Below are positions 54,881 through 64,000 of a stretch of DNA of 64,000 bases, piece after piece. The notes beneath the pieces are model-generated. The model was not told the DNA's origin, made no database searches, and worked only from the letters and a program-made list of their open reading frames with translations. The position numbers were made by a program, and so were the translations under genes. Position 1 is the stretch's first letter, and each line of letters begins with the position of its first letter. Source of the DNA: an uncultured Bacteroidales bacterium (lineage in GTDB: Bacteria; Bacteroidota; Bacteroidia; Bacteroidales; UBA932); the NCBI GenBank assembly GCA_944326235.1, contig CALVDH010000005.1, positions 1 through 64,000 on the forward strand, read 5' to 3'.

Positions 54881-55870
54881 TTATATCGAGAGCACGCGGG
54901 TGATGTCGTACCACTTGGTGTTGATCTCGTTGTGGCGGCTGCAGGCCTCGGAGAAGGGGGTGAATACGGTCTCGTTCTGCATCTGCCCTATCATCACGCC
55001 CGAGCGTCCGCCGAGCAGGGCCTTGACGGCTCCATAGCCGAGGATGCTGGCCAGCACGCGGTCATTGCATGAGGGGGAGCCTCCGCGCTGTATGTGGCCG
55101 AGGGTGGTCACGCGGGTCTCGTAGTTGGGTATGCGTTCCTTAACCTTGGCCGCTATCTGGTTGGCGCTGCCCAGGTCGCCTCCCTCTGCGACAATGATGA
55201 TGCCGGAGGTCTTGTTCTGCCGTCTTTCGTAGAGCAGGTACTCGCAGAGTTTCTCGATGGTCGTGGGAATCTCCGGTATCAGGGTGGTCTCGGCTCCGGT
55301 GGCCATCGCTGTGTTGAGGGCGATGAAGCCGGCGTCTCGTCCCATCACCTCCACGAAGAATACCAGGTTGTGGCTGTCGGCCGTGTCCCTGAGCTTGTCT
55401 ATTGCCTGTACGGCGGTGTTGATGGCGGTGTCGAAGCCTATCGTGAAATCTGTGCCGTAGATATCGTTGTCTATGGTTCCGGGTATTCCGATTACCGGCA
55501 GGCCGTGCTCCTTGTAGAGCAGGTCGGCGCCGCGGAACGAGCCGTCGCCGCCTATGACTACCAGGCCGTCGATGCCCAGCTCCTTGAGGTTGTTGTAGGC
55601 CTTTTCCCTGACAAACTTGTCCTTGAATTCGGGGCAGCGCGAGGACTTGAGGATGGTGCCGCCCTGATTGATGATCTTGGATACTGAATGGGACTGCATC
55701 TGCATGTAGCTTTTCTCGATGAGTCCCTGATATCCGCGGTAGAAGCCGTAGACTTCCTTCCCGCAGTAGATGGCTGTACGTACCACGGCCCTGATAGCCG
55801 CGTTCATTCCGGGGGCGTCTCCGCCTGAGGTGAGAACGCCGATGCGGTTGATTTTCGTCTTCGTTGCCAT
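54881..55870 (-). CDS. pfkA: ATP-dependent 6-phosphofructokinase
   Basis: Glycolytic kinase making fructose 1,6-bisphosphate. The 329-aa protein has LTSGGDAPGMNA (13-24), the ATP-type GGDGS (107-111; a pyrophosphate-dependent enzyme would have Asp in place of the second Gly), the catalytic GTIDNDI (131-137) and MGRDAGFIAL. Length matches bacterial PfkA. Own promoter, divergent from dusB. Confidence 0.96.
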   Translation of the reverse strand: MATKTKINRIGVLTSGGDAPGMNAAIRAVVRTAIYCGKEVYGFYRGYQGLIEKSYMQMQSHSVSKIINQGGTILKSSRCPEFKDKFVREKAYNNLKELGIDGLVVIGGDGSFRGADLLYKEHGLPVIGIPGTIDNDIYGTDFTIGFDTAINTAVQAIDKLRDTADSHNLVFFVEVMGRDAGFIALNTAMATGAETTLIPEIPTTIEKLCEYLLYERRQNKTSGIIIVAEGGDLGSANQIAAKVKERIPNYETRVTTLGHIQRGGSPSCNDRVLASILGYGAVKALLGGRSGVMIGQMQNETVFTPFSEACSRHNEINTKWYDITRVLSI

Positions 55871-55905
55871 GATTTTATATTTTTCAGTTTTTTTAAAATT
55901 CTACG

Positions 55906-55941
55906 CAAATATATTCTTTTCTGTAATTCTTTTTACTTTTG
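55906..55941. promoter_or_regulatory. Divergent pfkA and dusB promoters
   Basis: Minus-strand TATATTTG (55906-55913) lies 36 nt before pfkA. Plus-strand TACTTTTG (55934-55941) lies 36 nt before dusB. Both fit TAnnTTTG; no clear TTTG boxes. Confidence 0.55.
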
Positions 55942-55976
55942 CCCCTGCTTTTTTAGGATTACAAAACCGTTACAAT

Positions 55977-56957
55977 ATGAAAATAGGCGACCTGGACCTG
56001 GGACCCCGTCCCCTGCTGCTGGCTCCAATGGAGGATGTGACCGACCTCTCTTTCAGATATGTCTGCAAGAAGTTCGGAGCGGACATGATGTATACAGAGT
56101 TCATATCCTCGGACGGGCTGATAAGGGACGTTCCGGGGTCGCTGTACAAGTTGAGGATATTTGACTACGAGCGGCCCATCGGCATGCAGATATACGGGCA
56201 TATCCCCGAGGCAATGGTGGAGTCGGCGCTGAGGGTGGAGGCGGCCGGGCCGGATGTCATAGACATCAATTTCGGGTGTCCGGTCAACAAGATAGCCCGC
56301 CGCGGCGCAGGTTCCGGGATGATGCGGGAGCCGGACAAGATGGTGGAGATTACCCGCCGGGTGGTGGATGCGGTCAGGCTGCCTGTGACGGTCAAGACCC
56401 GTCTGGGCTGGGACGAGGACAGCAAGATCATAGTCGAACTGGCGGAGAGGCTCCAGGACGTGGGAATAAAGGCAATCACCATTCACGGCCGCACCCGCTG
56501 CCAGATGTACAAGGGGCAGGCGGACTGGACTCTGATAGGGGAGGTTAAGCGCAATCCCCGCATGAGGATCCCGGTAATCGGCAATGGGGATATCAAGACG
56601 CCGCAGGACGCCGCCCAGGCCTTTGAGAGGTACGGCGTGGACGGGGTGATGGTCGGAAGGGCCAGCTTCGGGCATCCGTGGATATTCCGGGAGATGCGGC
56701 ATTTCCTCGATACTGGGGAGGAACTTCCGCCCATGAGCGTGCGCGAGAGGGTCGACCTGGCCAAGGAGCATTTTGCCAAATCACTGGAGTTCAAGGGTGA
56801 GAGGACGGGAGTGCTGGAGATGCGGCGGCATCTCTCCTGTTACTTCAAGGGCCTTCCGGATTTTAAGGAGACCCGTCTCCGTCTGGTGACGGAGAATGAT
56901 CCCGGGAAGGTCGTGGAGATACTGGACTATATAGGTGAAAGGTGGGGGGAGCGGTAG
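55977..56957 (+). CDS. dusB: tRNA-dihydrouridine synthase DusB
   Basis: Flavoenzyme reducing uridine in tRNA D loops. Start chosen at 55977 because the family begins there (MKIGDLDLGPRPLLLAPMED); an upstream in-frame extension crosses the pfkA promoter region. The 326-aa protein has LLAPMEDVTDLSFR, the catalytic Cys101 in INFGCPVNKIARRGAGSG, the FMN/tRNA-binding HGRTRCQMYKGQADW and GNGDI. Confidence 0.94.
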   Translation: MKIGDLDLGPRPLLLAPMEDVTDLSFRYVCKKFGADMMYTEFISSDGLIRDVPGSLYKLRIFDYERPIGMQIYGHIPEAMVESALRVEAAGPDVIDINFGCPVNKIARRGAGSGMMREPDKMVEITRRVVDAVRLPVTVKTRLGWDEDSKIIVELAERLQDVGIKAITIHGRTRCQMYKGQADWTLIGEVKRNPRMRIPVIGNGDIKTPQDAAQAFERYGVDGVMVGRASFGHPWIFREMRHFLDTGEELPPMSVRERVDLAKEHFAKSLEFKGERTGVLEMRRHLSCYFKGLPDFKETRLRLVTENDPGKVVEILDYIGERWGER

Positions 56958-56961
56958 CCCG

Positions 56962-57189
56962 CTATTCTATTTTCTCTCCTGTCCACGACTCTATGACAGA
57001 CCGGTAGGCCAGATAGCTGACGGGGCTGGCGATGACCAGGCTCAGCATTACCTTTATAAATATCTTGCTTAATCCGAGCCACTCGCGGCAGATGTACATC
57101 ATGAGCAGGAACAGGAGCGTTTCCAGGACTATGGCTATCGCTCCGGCTATTATTTTTCGGAAAAGGGACAGCTCGATTTTTTTCTTCAT
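56962..57189 (-). CDS. Small two-helix membrane protein
   Basis: A 75-aa protein with transmembrane segments at about 13-35 and 43-63, Lys-rich start (MKKKIELSLF) and an acidic tail. Converges on dusB with 4 nt between. I recall similar short DUF proteins in Bacteroidetes but cannot name one. Confidence 0.65.
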   Translation of the reverse strand: MKKKIELSLFRKIIAGAIAIVLETLLFLLMMYICREWLGLSKIFIKVMLSLVIASPVSYLAYRSVIESWTGEKIE

Positions 57190-57297
57190 GGCAGGTAAGG
57201 TTTTATAAGGTTAGCGGCCCAAATATAATAAAAATCCGGCGCAAAAACAAGCCTTAAATCTGTAAGAATTTTTTAAAAAAATTTTCCCTAAGAAATA

Positions 57298-57327
57298 TTT
57301 GGAAAAATGAAAAATATCCTATCTTTG
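57298..57327 (+). promoter_or_regulatory. Promoter of the SusC/SusD operon
   Basis: TTTG (57298-57301), 18 nt, TATCTTTG (57320-57327). Transcription would start about 195 nt before susC, leaving a long leader that holds a 20-codon frame. Confidence 0.75.
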
Positions 57328-57420
57328 TATAGGAGAAAAACAGGGAAGTATTGACTTTAAGCTGAAAACCAGTGAATTACTTCAGATATGAACTGATAAC
57401 TAACCTTTAAAGTGCAATGT

Positions 57421-57483
57421 ATGAAAAAACCGCTCATTCTACTAAAAGATGTCGTTATGCTGTCATCTTCTTACAGTTTATAA
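57421..57483 (+). CDS. Possible 20-aa leader peptide before susC
   Basis: ATG to TAA reading MKKPLILLKDVVMLSSSYSL. It lies in the susC leader, 47 nt before the susC start. No clear ribosome-binding site, and codon content is unlike the neighbours, so coding is uncertain. Confidence 0.3.
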   Translation: MKKPLILLKDVVMLSSSYSL

Positions 57484-57530
57484 GGCAATCCTAAAACTAT
57501 CGTTATAATTTTAAATTAAAACTAACCCAA

Positions 57531-60500
57531 ATGAAAAAATTAATTATCACCACTCTGGTGGCGGTGCTGTCGTTTCTGCCGTCCGTGCTAAGTGCGCAGA
57601 CCAGGACCGTTACCGGTACAGTACTGGACGCCGAAACAGGCGAGCCTGTCCCGTTCGCGTCAGTGGCGGTAAAAGGTTCCACGACTTTGGGAACCTATAC
57701 GCTGGATGACGGAACATTCTCCCTCCCGGGTGTTCCCTCGGACGCTACAACCCTTATCGCGAGTTTCGTGGGTTATGTAGATGTCGAGGTACCCATAGGC
57801 AGCGGTACCAATCTGGTTATCTCTCTGGAACCCGACGCCCTCATGCTGGATCAGGTAGTGGTTACCGCTCTCGGTATCCAGCGTCAGGCCAAGGAGATCG
57901 GATATTCGGCCGCAAAAGTATCCTCGGAAGACCTGAACACTACCCAGAACTCGGATGCCACCCAGGCCCTTATCGGTAAGGTGTCCGGTCTGCAGATCAG
58001 TGCCGCTTCCGCATCCCTCGATGCCGAGGTGCGTATCAACCTCCGAGGCAGCCGTTCGTTCCTCGGTGACAACCAGCCTCTGCTCGTTGTCGACGGTGTT
58101 CCCACCCCTCTGGACTTCCTCCAGTCGATGAACCCGAACGATATCGACAACATCTCCGTCCTCAAGGGCGGTAGCGCCGCGGCCCTCTACGGTTCGTCGG
58201 CAGCCAACGGTGTGCTCTATGTCACCACCAAGACAGGTGAGAAAGGCCGCCCGAGGATTACCTACTCCCTGACCACCACCTTCGACAAGGCCTCTTACTT
58301 CCCCAAGTATCAGAAGAGGTTCGGTCCTGGTGCCGATGATGAGTACGGATTCGGCTCCTATATCAAGGGCGAGAACCAGCAGTTCGGTCCAGAGTTCGAC
58401 GGCTCTACAGTGCCTATCGGCTCGATGTTCCTCGATGCCAACGGCGAGCCCAAGCAGCTCTACGAGACATACTCCTTTAAGGAAGGTGCCCGTGAGAACT
58501 ACTACGAGACAGGTGTCGGTATCCAGAATGACGTGTCCTTCTCCTCCGGTGGAGAGAACGGCAACTTCTTCCTCTCTTACCAGAACCTGCACCGTACAGG
58601 TACCGTAGCAGGTGATGTCATGGACCGCAACACCGTCCGTTTCAACGCCTCGCGTATCTACAAGAGTTTCACGGCAAGAGTCAATGTGTCCTACTCCAAC
58701 ATGCAGGGTGACTTCAACAATTCCGGCTCCAACGGTCTCTATAACTTGTGGAATACTCCTGGTCACATCAATCTGCCGGCCTACAAGGACTGGAGAAATG
58801 TAGAGGGCGGTAATCCTGACCAGTGGATCAATGACTACTATACCAACCCGTACTCCCAGATCGATCTGTACCGCAGAAATTTCCGCAGTGACCGCTTTAC
58901 GGGATCCGGTACTCTCGAATGGGCACCTCTGAAATGGCTCCGCTTTATGGGCCGTGTCGGAATCAATACCAATACCAGGAACTCCAGCGAGTCCGATTAC
59001 GCATGGCATTACAGTGACTATGCCAGAACCTCAGGCCGCAGTTATGCCACGTCAGATGATTATTCCCGTTATGAGACATCATCCGCGTTTACTCAGAGGC
59101 TCAATGCCGACGTCATGGCATTCGCAGAGCATCAGTTCGGCAAGAACTTCGGTATCAAGGGAATGATTGGATGGTCCATGAATACCCGCTACTCCGACGA
59201 CAAGGGCGTTGAGGCCACACAGCTCGCTCTGGATGACCTCTTCAACGTCCAGCATAAGATCGGTGAGCTGCAGGGCAACAACACCATCACCAGGACCAGG
59301 TCTCAGGCTGTCTATGCAAGTATCGACTTCAACATCCTCGGCTGGATTTACCTCCAGGTGACCGGGCGTAACGACTGGACCTCCCTGCTGGACCAGAGCA
59401 ACTGGTCGTTCTTCTATCCCGGTGCCAACATGTCCCTGATGCTTTCGGACGCCATCCCCGCATTGAAGAACAGCGAGTGGCTCTCATACCTGAAGCTCCG
59501 CGGAACTTTCGCCAAGGTGGGTGCCGTGAACGTAAGCCCTTACAGGCTGTACAACACAGCCGAGGTGGCTGATCCCTTCCCCTTCGGAACACTGACATCC
59601 TACCAGTTGAACCAGAGCCGCCGCAATCAGTACCTGAACCCTGAGTTCACCACCGAGTTCGAGGTGGGTCTCGAGGTCGGCTTCCTCAAGGACCGCATCA
59701 CTTTCGAGGCGGCGTACTATCGTCAGAAGACCACTGACCAGACCGTTAACGTCAGCCTGCCTTACTCCACGGGTGCCGAGTCCCGCTACATCAACGCCGG
59801 TACCATGGTCGGCCAGGGAGTCGAGCTCGACCTCCGTCTGACCCCCGTGCTGGAGTTCGGTGACTTCTACTGGAACGTATTTGCCAATGCCACCTTCGCC
59901 ACTTCCGAGGTTACTGAGCTGTACGGAGGTCTTGACGAACTCGCGATATACAGCCCTATCTATGCCATCGTAGGAGAGGCGTTCCCTTATATCAAGGCTA
60001 CAGACTTCGTCCGGACCCCCGATGGAAGGGTTATCGTGGATCCCGAGACCGGTCTGCCGACTCTCGGAGACATGGTCAACATGGGCTGCACCGAGCCTAA
60101 GGTCCGCCTGGGTCTCTCCACAGAGTTCTCCTGGAAGGGTCTCTCGCTCAACGCCACCTTCGAGTACAGGGGCGGTCACGTGGCCCGTTTCGACGCTGAG
60201 AGCGACATGCTCTTCTCGGGAGCCTCCTATATCTCGGCTATCACTGGCCGTGAGAGGTTCGTATTCCCCAACTCCGTCATAGCCGTAGAGCAGCCTGACG
60301 GAACAGTAGAATACGTGGAGAATACCAATATAACCGTCAATTCAGGTGGTAAGGACTTCTGGCCCAGCCTCTACCGTTCGGCTGTCGCTGCCCGCGTCGT
60401 CAGTGCCAACTCCTGGAAGCTCCGCGAGCTCTCCCTGACCTGGAAACTCCCCCAGCGCTGGATGGACAAGACCAAGTTCATCCAGAGTGCGGCTGTCTCC

Positions 60501-60659
60501 CTCGTGGGACGCAACCTCTTCTACTGGGTGCCTGACACCAACATCTGGGGAGACCCCGATATGTGGGGCGGTTCAGGCAACCGCAATGCTCCCGGTATCG
60601 TAAGCAGCGCGATGGCCGGTTTCCGGACATTTGGTTTCAACGTCAATATCTCATTCTAA
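57531..60659 (+). CDS. SusC/RagA-family TonB-linked outer-membrane protein
   Basis: Importer for oligosaccharides or peptides, working with a SusD lid. The 1042-aa protein has a signal peptide (VAVLSFLPSVLSAQ), a CarboxypepD-like domain (TVTGTVLDAETGEPVPFASV), the SusC hallmarks LDQVVVTALGIQRQAKEIGY, LRGSRSFLGDNQPLLVVDGV and LKGGSAAALYGSSAANGV, and a terminal aromatic (NVNISF). Substrate not deducible: the operon has no enzyme. Confidence 0.95.
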   Translation: MKKLIITTLVAVLSFLPSVLSAQTRTVTGTVLDAETGEPVPFASVAVKGSTTLGTYTLDDGTFSLPGVPSDATTLIASFVGYVDVEVPIGSGTNLVISLEPDALMLDQVVVTALGIQRQAKEIGYSAAKVSSEDLNTTQNSDATQALIGKVSGLQISAASASLDAEVRINLRGSRSFLGDNQPLLVVDGVPTPLDFLQSMNPNDIDNISVLKGGSAAALYGSSAANGVLYVTTKTGEKGRPRITYSLTTTFDKASYFPKYQKRFGPGADDEYGFGSYIKGENQQFGPEFDGSTVPIGSMFLDANGEPKQLYETYSFKEGARENYYETGVGIQNDVSFSSGGENGNFFLSYQNLHRTGTVAGDVMDRNTVRFNASRIYKSFTARVNVSYSNMQGDFNNSGSNGLYNLWNTPGHINLPAYKDWRNVEGGNPDQWINDYYTNPYSQIDLYRRNFRSDRFTGSGTLEWAPLKWLRFMGRVGINTNTRNSSESDYAWHYSDYARTSGRSYATSDDYSRYETSSAFTQRLNADVMAFAEHQFGKNFGIKGMIGWSMNTRYSDDKGVEATQLALDDLFNVQHKIGELQGNNTITRTRSQAVYASIDFNILGWIYLQVTGRNDWTSLLDQSNWSFFYPGANMSLMLSDAIPALKNSEWLSYLKLRGTFAKVGAVNVSPYRLYNTAEVADPFPFGTLTSYQLNQSRRNQYLNPEFTTEFEVGLEVGFLKDRITFEAAYYRQKTTDQTVNVSLPYSTGAESRYINAGTMVGQGVELDLRLTPVLEFGDFYWNVFANATFATSEVTELYGGLDELAIYSPIYAIVGEAFPYIKATDFVRTPDGRVIVDPETGLPTLGDMVNMGCTEPKVRLGLSTEFSWKGLSLNATFEYRGGHVARFDAESDMLFSGASYISAITGRERFVFPNSVIAVEQPDGTVEYVENTNITVNSGGKDFWPSLYRSAVAARVVSANSWKLRELSLTWKLPQRWMDKTKFIQSAAVSLVGRNLFYWVPDTNIWGDPDMWGGSGNRNAPGIVSSAMAGFRTFGFNVNISF

Positions 60660-60672
60660 CATAGTGAAAGCA

Positions 60673-62346
60673 ATGAAAAAGATTCTTACATACACGATAG
60701 CGGCCTTGCTGACCTTCGGACTCTCCGGCTGTTCGGAATGGCTCGACGTCAACCACGATCCCAACAACGCGACTCCGGACCGTCTTACGGAGGCTATCAT
60801 GCTGCCTGCACAGCAGTACGCCATGCTGAACAACATGACCAACTCCACCTACGCGTGGTGCCTCTCTCACTTCCTCACCAAGTCAGGTGACTATTCGGGC
60901 TCCTATACCTTCCTCAGCGGACAGGTGATGCCTCAGAATCTGAACAGCTGGTGGGAGACCTACTACTACATGAACTGGAACCTCAAGACCATGCATGACA
61001 TGGCTGTTACCAATGACGAGCCGGTGTATCAGGCCATATCCGAGGTGCTCCAGGTAATCAACTTCCAGAGGATGGTGGACATCTGGGGTGACATACCCTA
61101 TACGGATTCATTTGCTCCGGACAGTATCTACAATCCCAAATATGACGAAGCCGAGACCATATACAATGATCTTATAACCCGAGCCCACGCCGCAGCCCAG
61201 ACTCTCGAGCAGGCTACGGAAGCTCCCGGAGACCTCGCAGCAGCTGACATGATGTGCGGAGGCGATCTCTCGCTTTGGACAAAAGTGGCCTATAGTGTCG
61301 AGCTTCGTCTTCTGATGCGTGTATCCAACTACCAGGATGTCACCGCACAGGTTACCGCAATATATGAGAAGTGCCTTTCCCCCGAGGAAAATGTGGATGC
61401 GGAGCCTCAGAGCACCGGATTCCTGGCTGAGACCGACAAGATGAACATCTTCTTCCAGTCCTACGGATGGGACAAGAACCAGTCACCTGTCACCAACCTC
61501 CGTCAGTACTGCCCTACATCTACCCTCGTGGACATGCTCAGGGACAACAACGACCCCCGTCTCAGAGTTTACGCGGATCCCCGCACCAGCCTGGGAAATG
61601 ACGAGGAAGTAGGCATCACCTATCCTTCAAATCTCGCTACCGAGCGTTACATCGGTATTCCTTTCGGGCAGATGAATCCTCCGGGACTGGAGTATGCGAC
61701 TACTACCGGAAGAGGCATCCTCGCAGGTGGTTCTGACCTGGCCGAGGGTATGGTAAGGCCGTCCACATTCATGGCCGGTGCCGAGGTGGGCTTCCTGTTG
61801 GCCGAGGCAGCTCTCAGGGGTATTATCCCCGGAGGCGATGCGGCAGCCCGCGATTACTATGAGAGGTCGGTGATCTCCGCCATGAAGCGTCATGAGGCTG
61901 CTATGCAGGATCCCAGTGAGAATTTCCTGGACTGGCGCAATACGAATCCGCTTGTAGGCATGAGAGATCCTATCTCCGGTACCGCAGAGCAGGCAGCCAG
62001 GCAGTACCTCACCCAGAACAGCAGTTTCATGAACTGGTCCAACATGGCTGACAATAGTGCGAAACTGGAAGCGATATGCACTCAAAAGTGGCTTGCGTTC
62101 ATGGGTTACAACCCCATGGAAGCATGGTTCGAGCAGAGGAGGACTGACCTTCCCACACTGCCCTCTTCCTGCTGGGCTGGAGTGGTCAATCCCAATCACA
62201 ACATCTGTATACTTCCTTACCCTCAGACAGAAAGGAACCTCAACATGGACAATATACCCGCAGACTGCAGAGACAGGAACATATTCGTCGCCGGTGTTTT
62301 CTGGGACCTTGATAATCCAGTTGTTCCTCAAGTAGATGTATATTAA
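60673..62346 (+). CDS. SusD/RagB-family nutrient-binding lipoprotein
   Basis: Extracellular lid for the SusC partner. Start at 60673 gives a lipoprotein signal (LSGC, Cys20); the upstream frame start overlaps susC. The 557-aa protein resembles the SusD-like group with SEWLDVNHDPNNAT near the N-terminus and WGDIPYTDSFAPD near 150, and lacks obvious enzyme motifs. 13 nt after susC. Confidence 0.92.
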   Translation: MKKILTYTIAALLTFGLSGCSEWLDVNHDPNNATPDRLTEAIMLPAQQYAMLNNMTNSTYAWCLSHFLTKSGDYSGSYTFLSGQVMPQNLNSWWETYYYMNWNLKTMHDMAVTNDEPVYQAISEVLQVINFQRMVDIWGDIPYTDSFAPDSIYNPKYDEAETIYNDLITRAHAAAQTLEQATEAPGDLAAADMMCGGDLSLWTKVAYSVELRLLMRVSNYQDVTAQVTAIYEKCLSPEENVDAEPQSTGFLAETDKMNIFFQSYGWDKNQSPVTNLRQYCPTSTLVDMLRDNNDPRLRVYADPRTSLGNDEEVGITYPSNLATERYIGIPFGQMNPPGLEYATTTGRGILAGGSDLAEGMVRPSTFMAGAEVGFLLAEAALRGIIPGGDAAARDYYERSVISAMKRHEAAMQDPSENFLDWRNTNPLVGMRDPISGTAEQAARQYLTQNSSFMNWSNMADNSAKLEAICTQKWLAFMGYNPMEAWFEQRRTDLPTLPSSCWAGVVNPNHNICILPYPQTERNLNMDNIPADCRDRNIFVAGVFWDLDNPVVPQVDVY

Positions 62347-62367
62347 AATACCTAAAATGTATCTATC

Positions 62368-63396
62368 ATGAAACCTATATCAAAAATAATACTTACCATC
62401 GCTCTGCCTGTACTTATGCTGGGAACCACCTCCTGCCTGGACGATGAGCCTCTGATCGACTGGAGCGTGATAGAGCCCGTGATTGAGCTGGCGGACAGCG
62501 ACCATGCCCAGTATGCTAACAATATGGAGCGTGGGGATGTGGCAGAGTTTATGATTATCGTCAACTACACGGCCAGCTATGCCTCGGACGTGAAGGAGAA
62601 CATAGAGGTCCAGCTGGAAGTGGACCTGGACACCATCCCCAAGATCAATGCGTCGCTTGCAGCCTCTGAGGTGCCTTTCGAGGCCTTCCCTGCAGCAAGT
62701 TACGAGAACCTGAGACTCAATGCCACTATTCCGGCGGGGACTAAGCGCGACACTATCTATCTGAATGTCGACATCAACGAAGACTTCAAGGTCGGCAGGG
62801 CTTATATCCTGCCCCTCAGGATTGCAGGTGCCAGTGACGGCTACATCATCAGCGGCAACTTCGACCATCTCGAGCTTGAGATCAATATGGCCGAGCCCGA
62901 GGTGGGCCTGAATGTCCTTCCTGCAGGAGAGGATGACGAGACTCCCGGAATCAGGAACGATGTAGTGCCCGGTGATGAGGTGATCTTCGATGTGGAGCTC
63001 GGTATCAGCTATCCTCAGACGATCGGCGATGAGACGGTCGTAGCCGGTCTGTCCATCGACCCTCTCCGTATTGCTATCCTGAATGCAAGTATGGATGAGT
63101 CGGAAACACCCTATCAGTTGTTGTCAAGTGACGAGATTGCGACATACTTCACTCTCGCTCCCGGCATAGCAGTAGTGCCTTATGACCCCGAAACCGAGGA
63201 GGGAGGAACAGTTGAGTCCACAGAACTGTCGATTGCTCCCGGAACTATGAAGACCGCTATTGAGATCAAGGCCAATACCGATGTCATGCAGCCCGGTATG
63301 AGATATGTCCTGCCACTTCAGATTGACTACGTCTCAGACTATTTTGCACCAGGCTCCGGCAACCTGATCTACCTTGAGGTCAATATGGCTGAATAG
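62368..63396 (+). CDS. DUF1735-type surface lipoprotein
   Basis: A 342-aa lipoprotein (TTSC, Cys23) with two similar beta-sandwich modules ending LPLRIAGASDGYI and VLPLQIDYVSDYF, as in DUF1735 (BT_3987-like) binding modules often placed after SusCD. Likely a third glycan- or glycoprotein-binding surface component. Followed by a terminator, so the operon has only three genes. Confidence 0.85.
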   Translation: MKPISKIILTIALPVLMLGTTSCLDDEPLIDWSVIEPVIELADSDHAQYANNMERGDVAEFMIIVNYTASYASDVKENIEVQLEVDLDTIPKINASLAASEVPFEAFPAASYENLRLNATIPAGTKRDTIYLNVDINEDFKVGRAYILPLRIAGASDGYIISGNFDHLELEINMAEPEVGLNVLPAGEDDETPGIRNDVVPGDEVIFDVELGISYPQTIGDETVVAGLSIDPLRIAILNASMDESETPYQLLSSDEIATYFTLAPGIAVVPYDPETEEGGTVESTELSIAPGTMKTAIEIKANTDVMQPGMRYVLPLQIDYVSDYFAPGSGNLIYLEVNMAE

Positions 63397-63417
63397 CAGT
63401 CCGGTTGCACTTAAATT

Positions 63418-63453
63418 AAAAAAGGGGTTGCCGTCACGGCAATCCCTTTTTTT
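63418..63453 (+). terminator. Terminator of the SusCD operon
   Basis: AAAGGGGTTGCCG-tca-CGGCAATCCCTTT forms a stem with one G-T pair followed by a T run. Bases 63454-63561 show no gene, but contain GAACTAATAACTAACCTT, similar to GAACTGATAACTAACCTT in the susC leader. Confidence 0.88.
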
Positions 63454-63561
63454 CTTAACGAACTAATAACTAACCTTGATGTCTACATGTTTCAGACGAC
63501 CATTATTGTCCTTCCCATCTCTTTGTGACAGCCTTGGAGTGACAATCTTATGACAGAATGT

Positions 63562-63592
63562 TTTGCATCATAGGAATTTTTCTCTATCTTTG
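63562..63592 (+). promoter_or_regulatory. Promoter of rplM
   Basis: TTTG (63562-63565), 19 nt, TATCTTTG (63585-63592): a textbook match to the Bacteroidetes promoter. Confidence 0.85.
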
Positions 63593-63653
63593 CACCCCCT
63601 TATAATAGGGGGATTGCAACAAAATTTATTGTATTAACTTAAAAATCAACACA

Positions 63654-64000
63654 GTGGACACATTAAGCTACAAAACAGTGTCGGCTAACCCGAACATGAT
63701 CGAGAAGAAATGGGTAGTGGTTGATGCAACAGACCAGATCGTGGGCCGCCTTGCTTCCAAAGTGGCAATCATGCTGCGTGGCAAGAACAAGGTGTACTAC
63801 TCTCCGAACATGGACTGCGGTGATTATGTCATCATAATCAACGCCGAGAAAGTCCGTTTCACCGGAAAGAAGCTCACCGATAAGGTCTATGTACGTCACA
63901 CCGGTTATCCCGGAGGTCAGCGTTTCGCTACCCCCAAGGAACTTCTCGCCCGCAAGCCGGAAGCCGTAGTTAGGGAGGCCATCCGCAAGATGCTCCCCAA
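63654..64000 (+). CDS. rplM: 50S ribosomal protein L13 (3' end outside window)
   Basis: Reads from a GTG start: residues DTLSYKTVSANPNMIEKKW, then VVVDATDQIVGRLASKVA, MLRGKNKVYYSPNMDCGDYV, and RFTGKKLTDKVYVRHTGYPG, all L13 motifs. The Bacteroidetes-type N-terminus (DTLSYKT) supports GTG at 63654 as the start. 115 codons are present; the remainder, and probably rpsI, lie beyond the window. Confidence 0.95.
   Translation, partial: MDTLSYKTVSANPNMIEKKWVVVDATDQIVGRLASKVAIMLRGKNKVYYSPNMDCGDYVIIINAEKVRFTGKKLTDKVYVRHTGYPGGQRFATPKELLARKPEAVVREAIRKMLP

Overview
The window looks like a chromosomal segment of a Bacteroidales bacterium of fairly high GC. Supporting this are repeated -7 boxes of the TAnnTTTG type with TTTG-like -33 boxes, SusC/SusD-type outer-membrane proteins, BACON, DUF5689 and DUF1735 lipoproteins, an Oar-type TonB receptor, and an rplM gene of Bacteroidetes type. 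I cannot fix the genus from sequence alone; Rikenellaceae-like or related gut lineages are plausible.

Layout. 1-368: a 105-bp tandem repeat array, each unit with a hairpin. 442-2526 (-): lipoprotein type I pullulanase. 2646-8346: tripartite RND efflux operon, then a GH29 fucosidase and a ferritin. 10452-12288 (-): HicAB toxin-antitoxin pair and an SPFH/Arc-RHH pair. 12447-24814: a tightly packed eight-gene operon with three DUF5689/BACON-type surface lipoproteins, two exported nucleases of different folds, a TonB-dependent receptor, a small lipoprotein and a PHP phosphoesterase. I read this as a candidate system for capturing and degrading extracellular nucleic acid. 25362-31175: C69 peptidase, cdaA (c-di-AMP synthase), mutS2 and comF. 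31182-32605 (-): metK behind a SAM-II-like aptamer whose conserved strand can pair with the 5' arm of a downstream terminator. 32725-36054: Oar-type receptor. 36145-40119 (-): yraN-manC-arcA-pheS.

40281-53239 is a genomic island of about 12.9 kb inserted in tRNA-Gly(GCC). It is bounded by 48-bp direct repeats, carries a tyrosine recombinase beside the intact tRNA, and has TTTACCCC arm-type repeats at both ends. Its cargo is visibly more AT-rich than the flanks. It contains a helicase-like gene interrupted by three in-frame TGA codons at positions that look like tryptophan, a MntA/HepT toxin-antitoxin pair, a possible structured RNA, a cluster of small exported proteins, and an array of TPR proteins punctuated by a 27-bp repeat. 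The right end carries a broken tRNA-Gly copy with a 32-nt hairpin inserted after the D loop.

53398-64000 returns to core genes: M24 aminopeptidase, pfkA, dusB, a small membrane protein, a SusC-SusD-DUF1735 operon with a long leader, and the 5' part of rplM running off the window end.

All calls come from reading the sequence; no database search was possible. Family names rest on recognised motifs, and residue positions are counted by hand.
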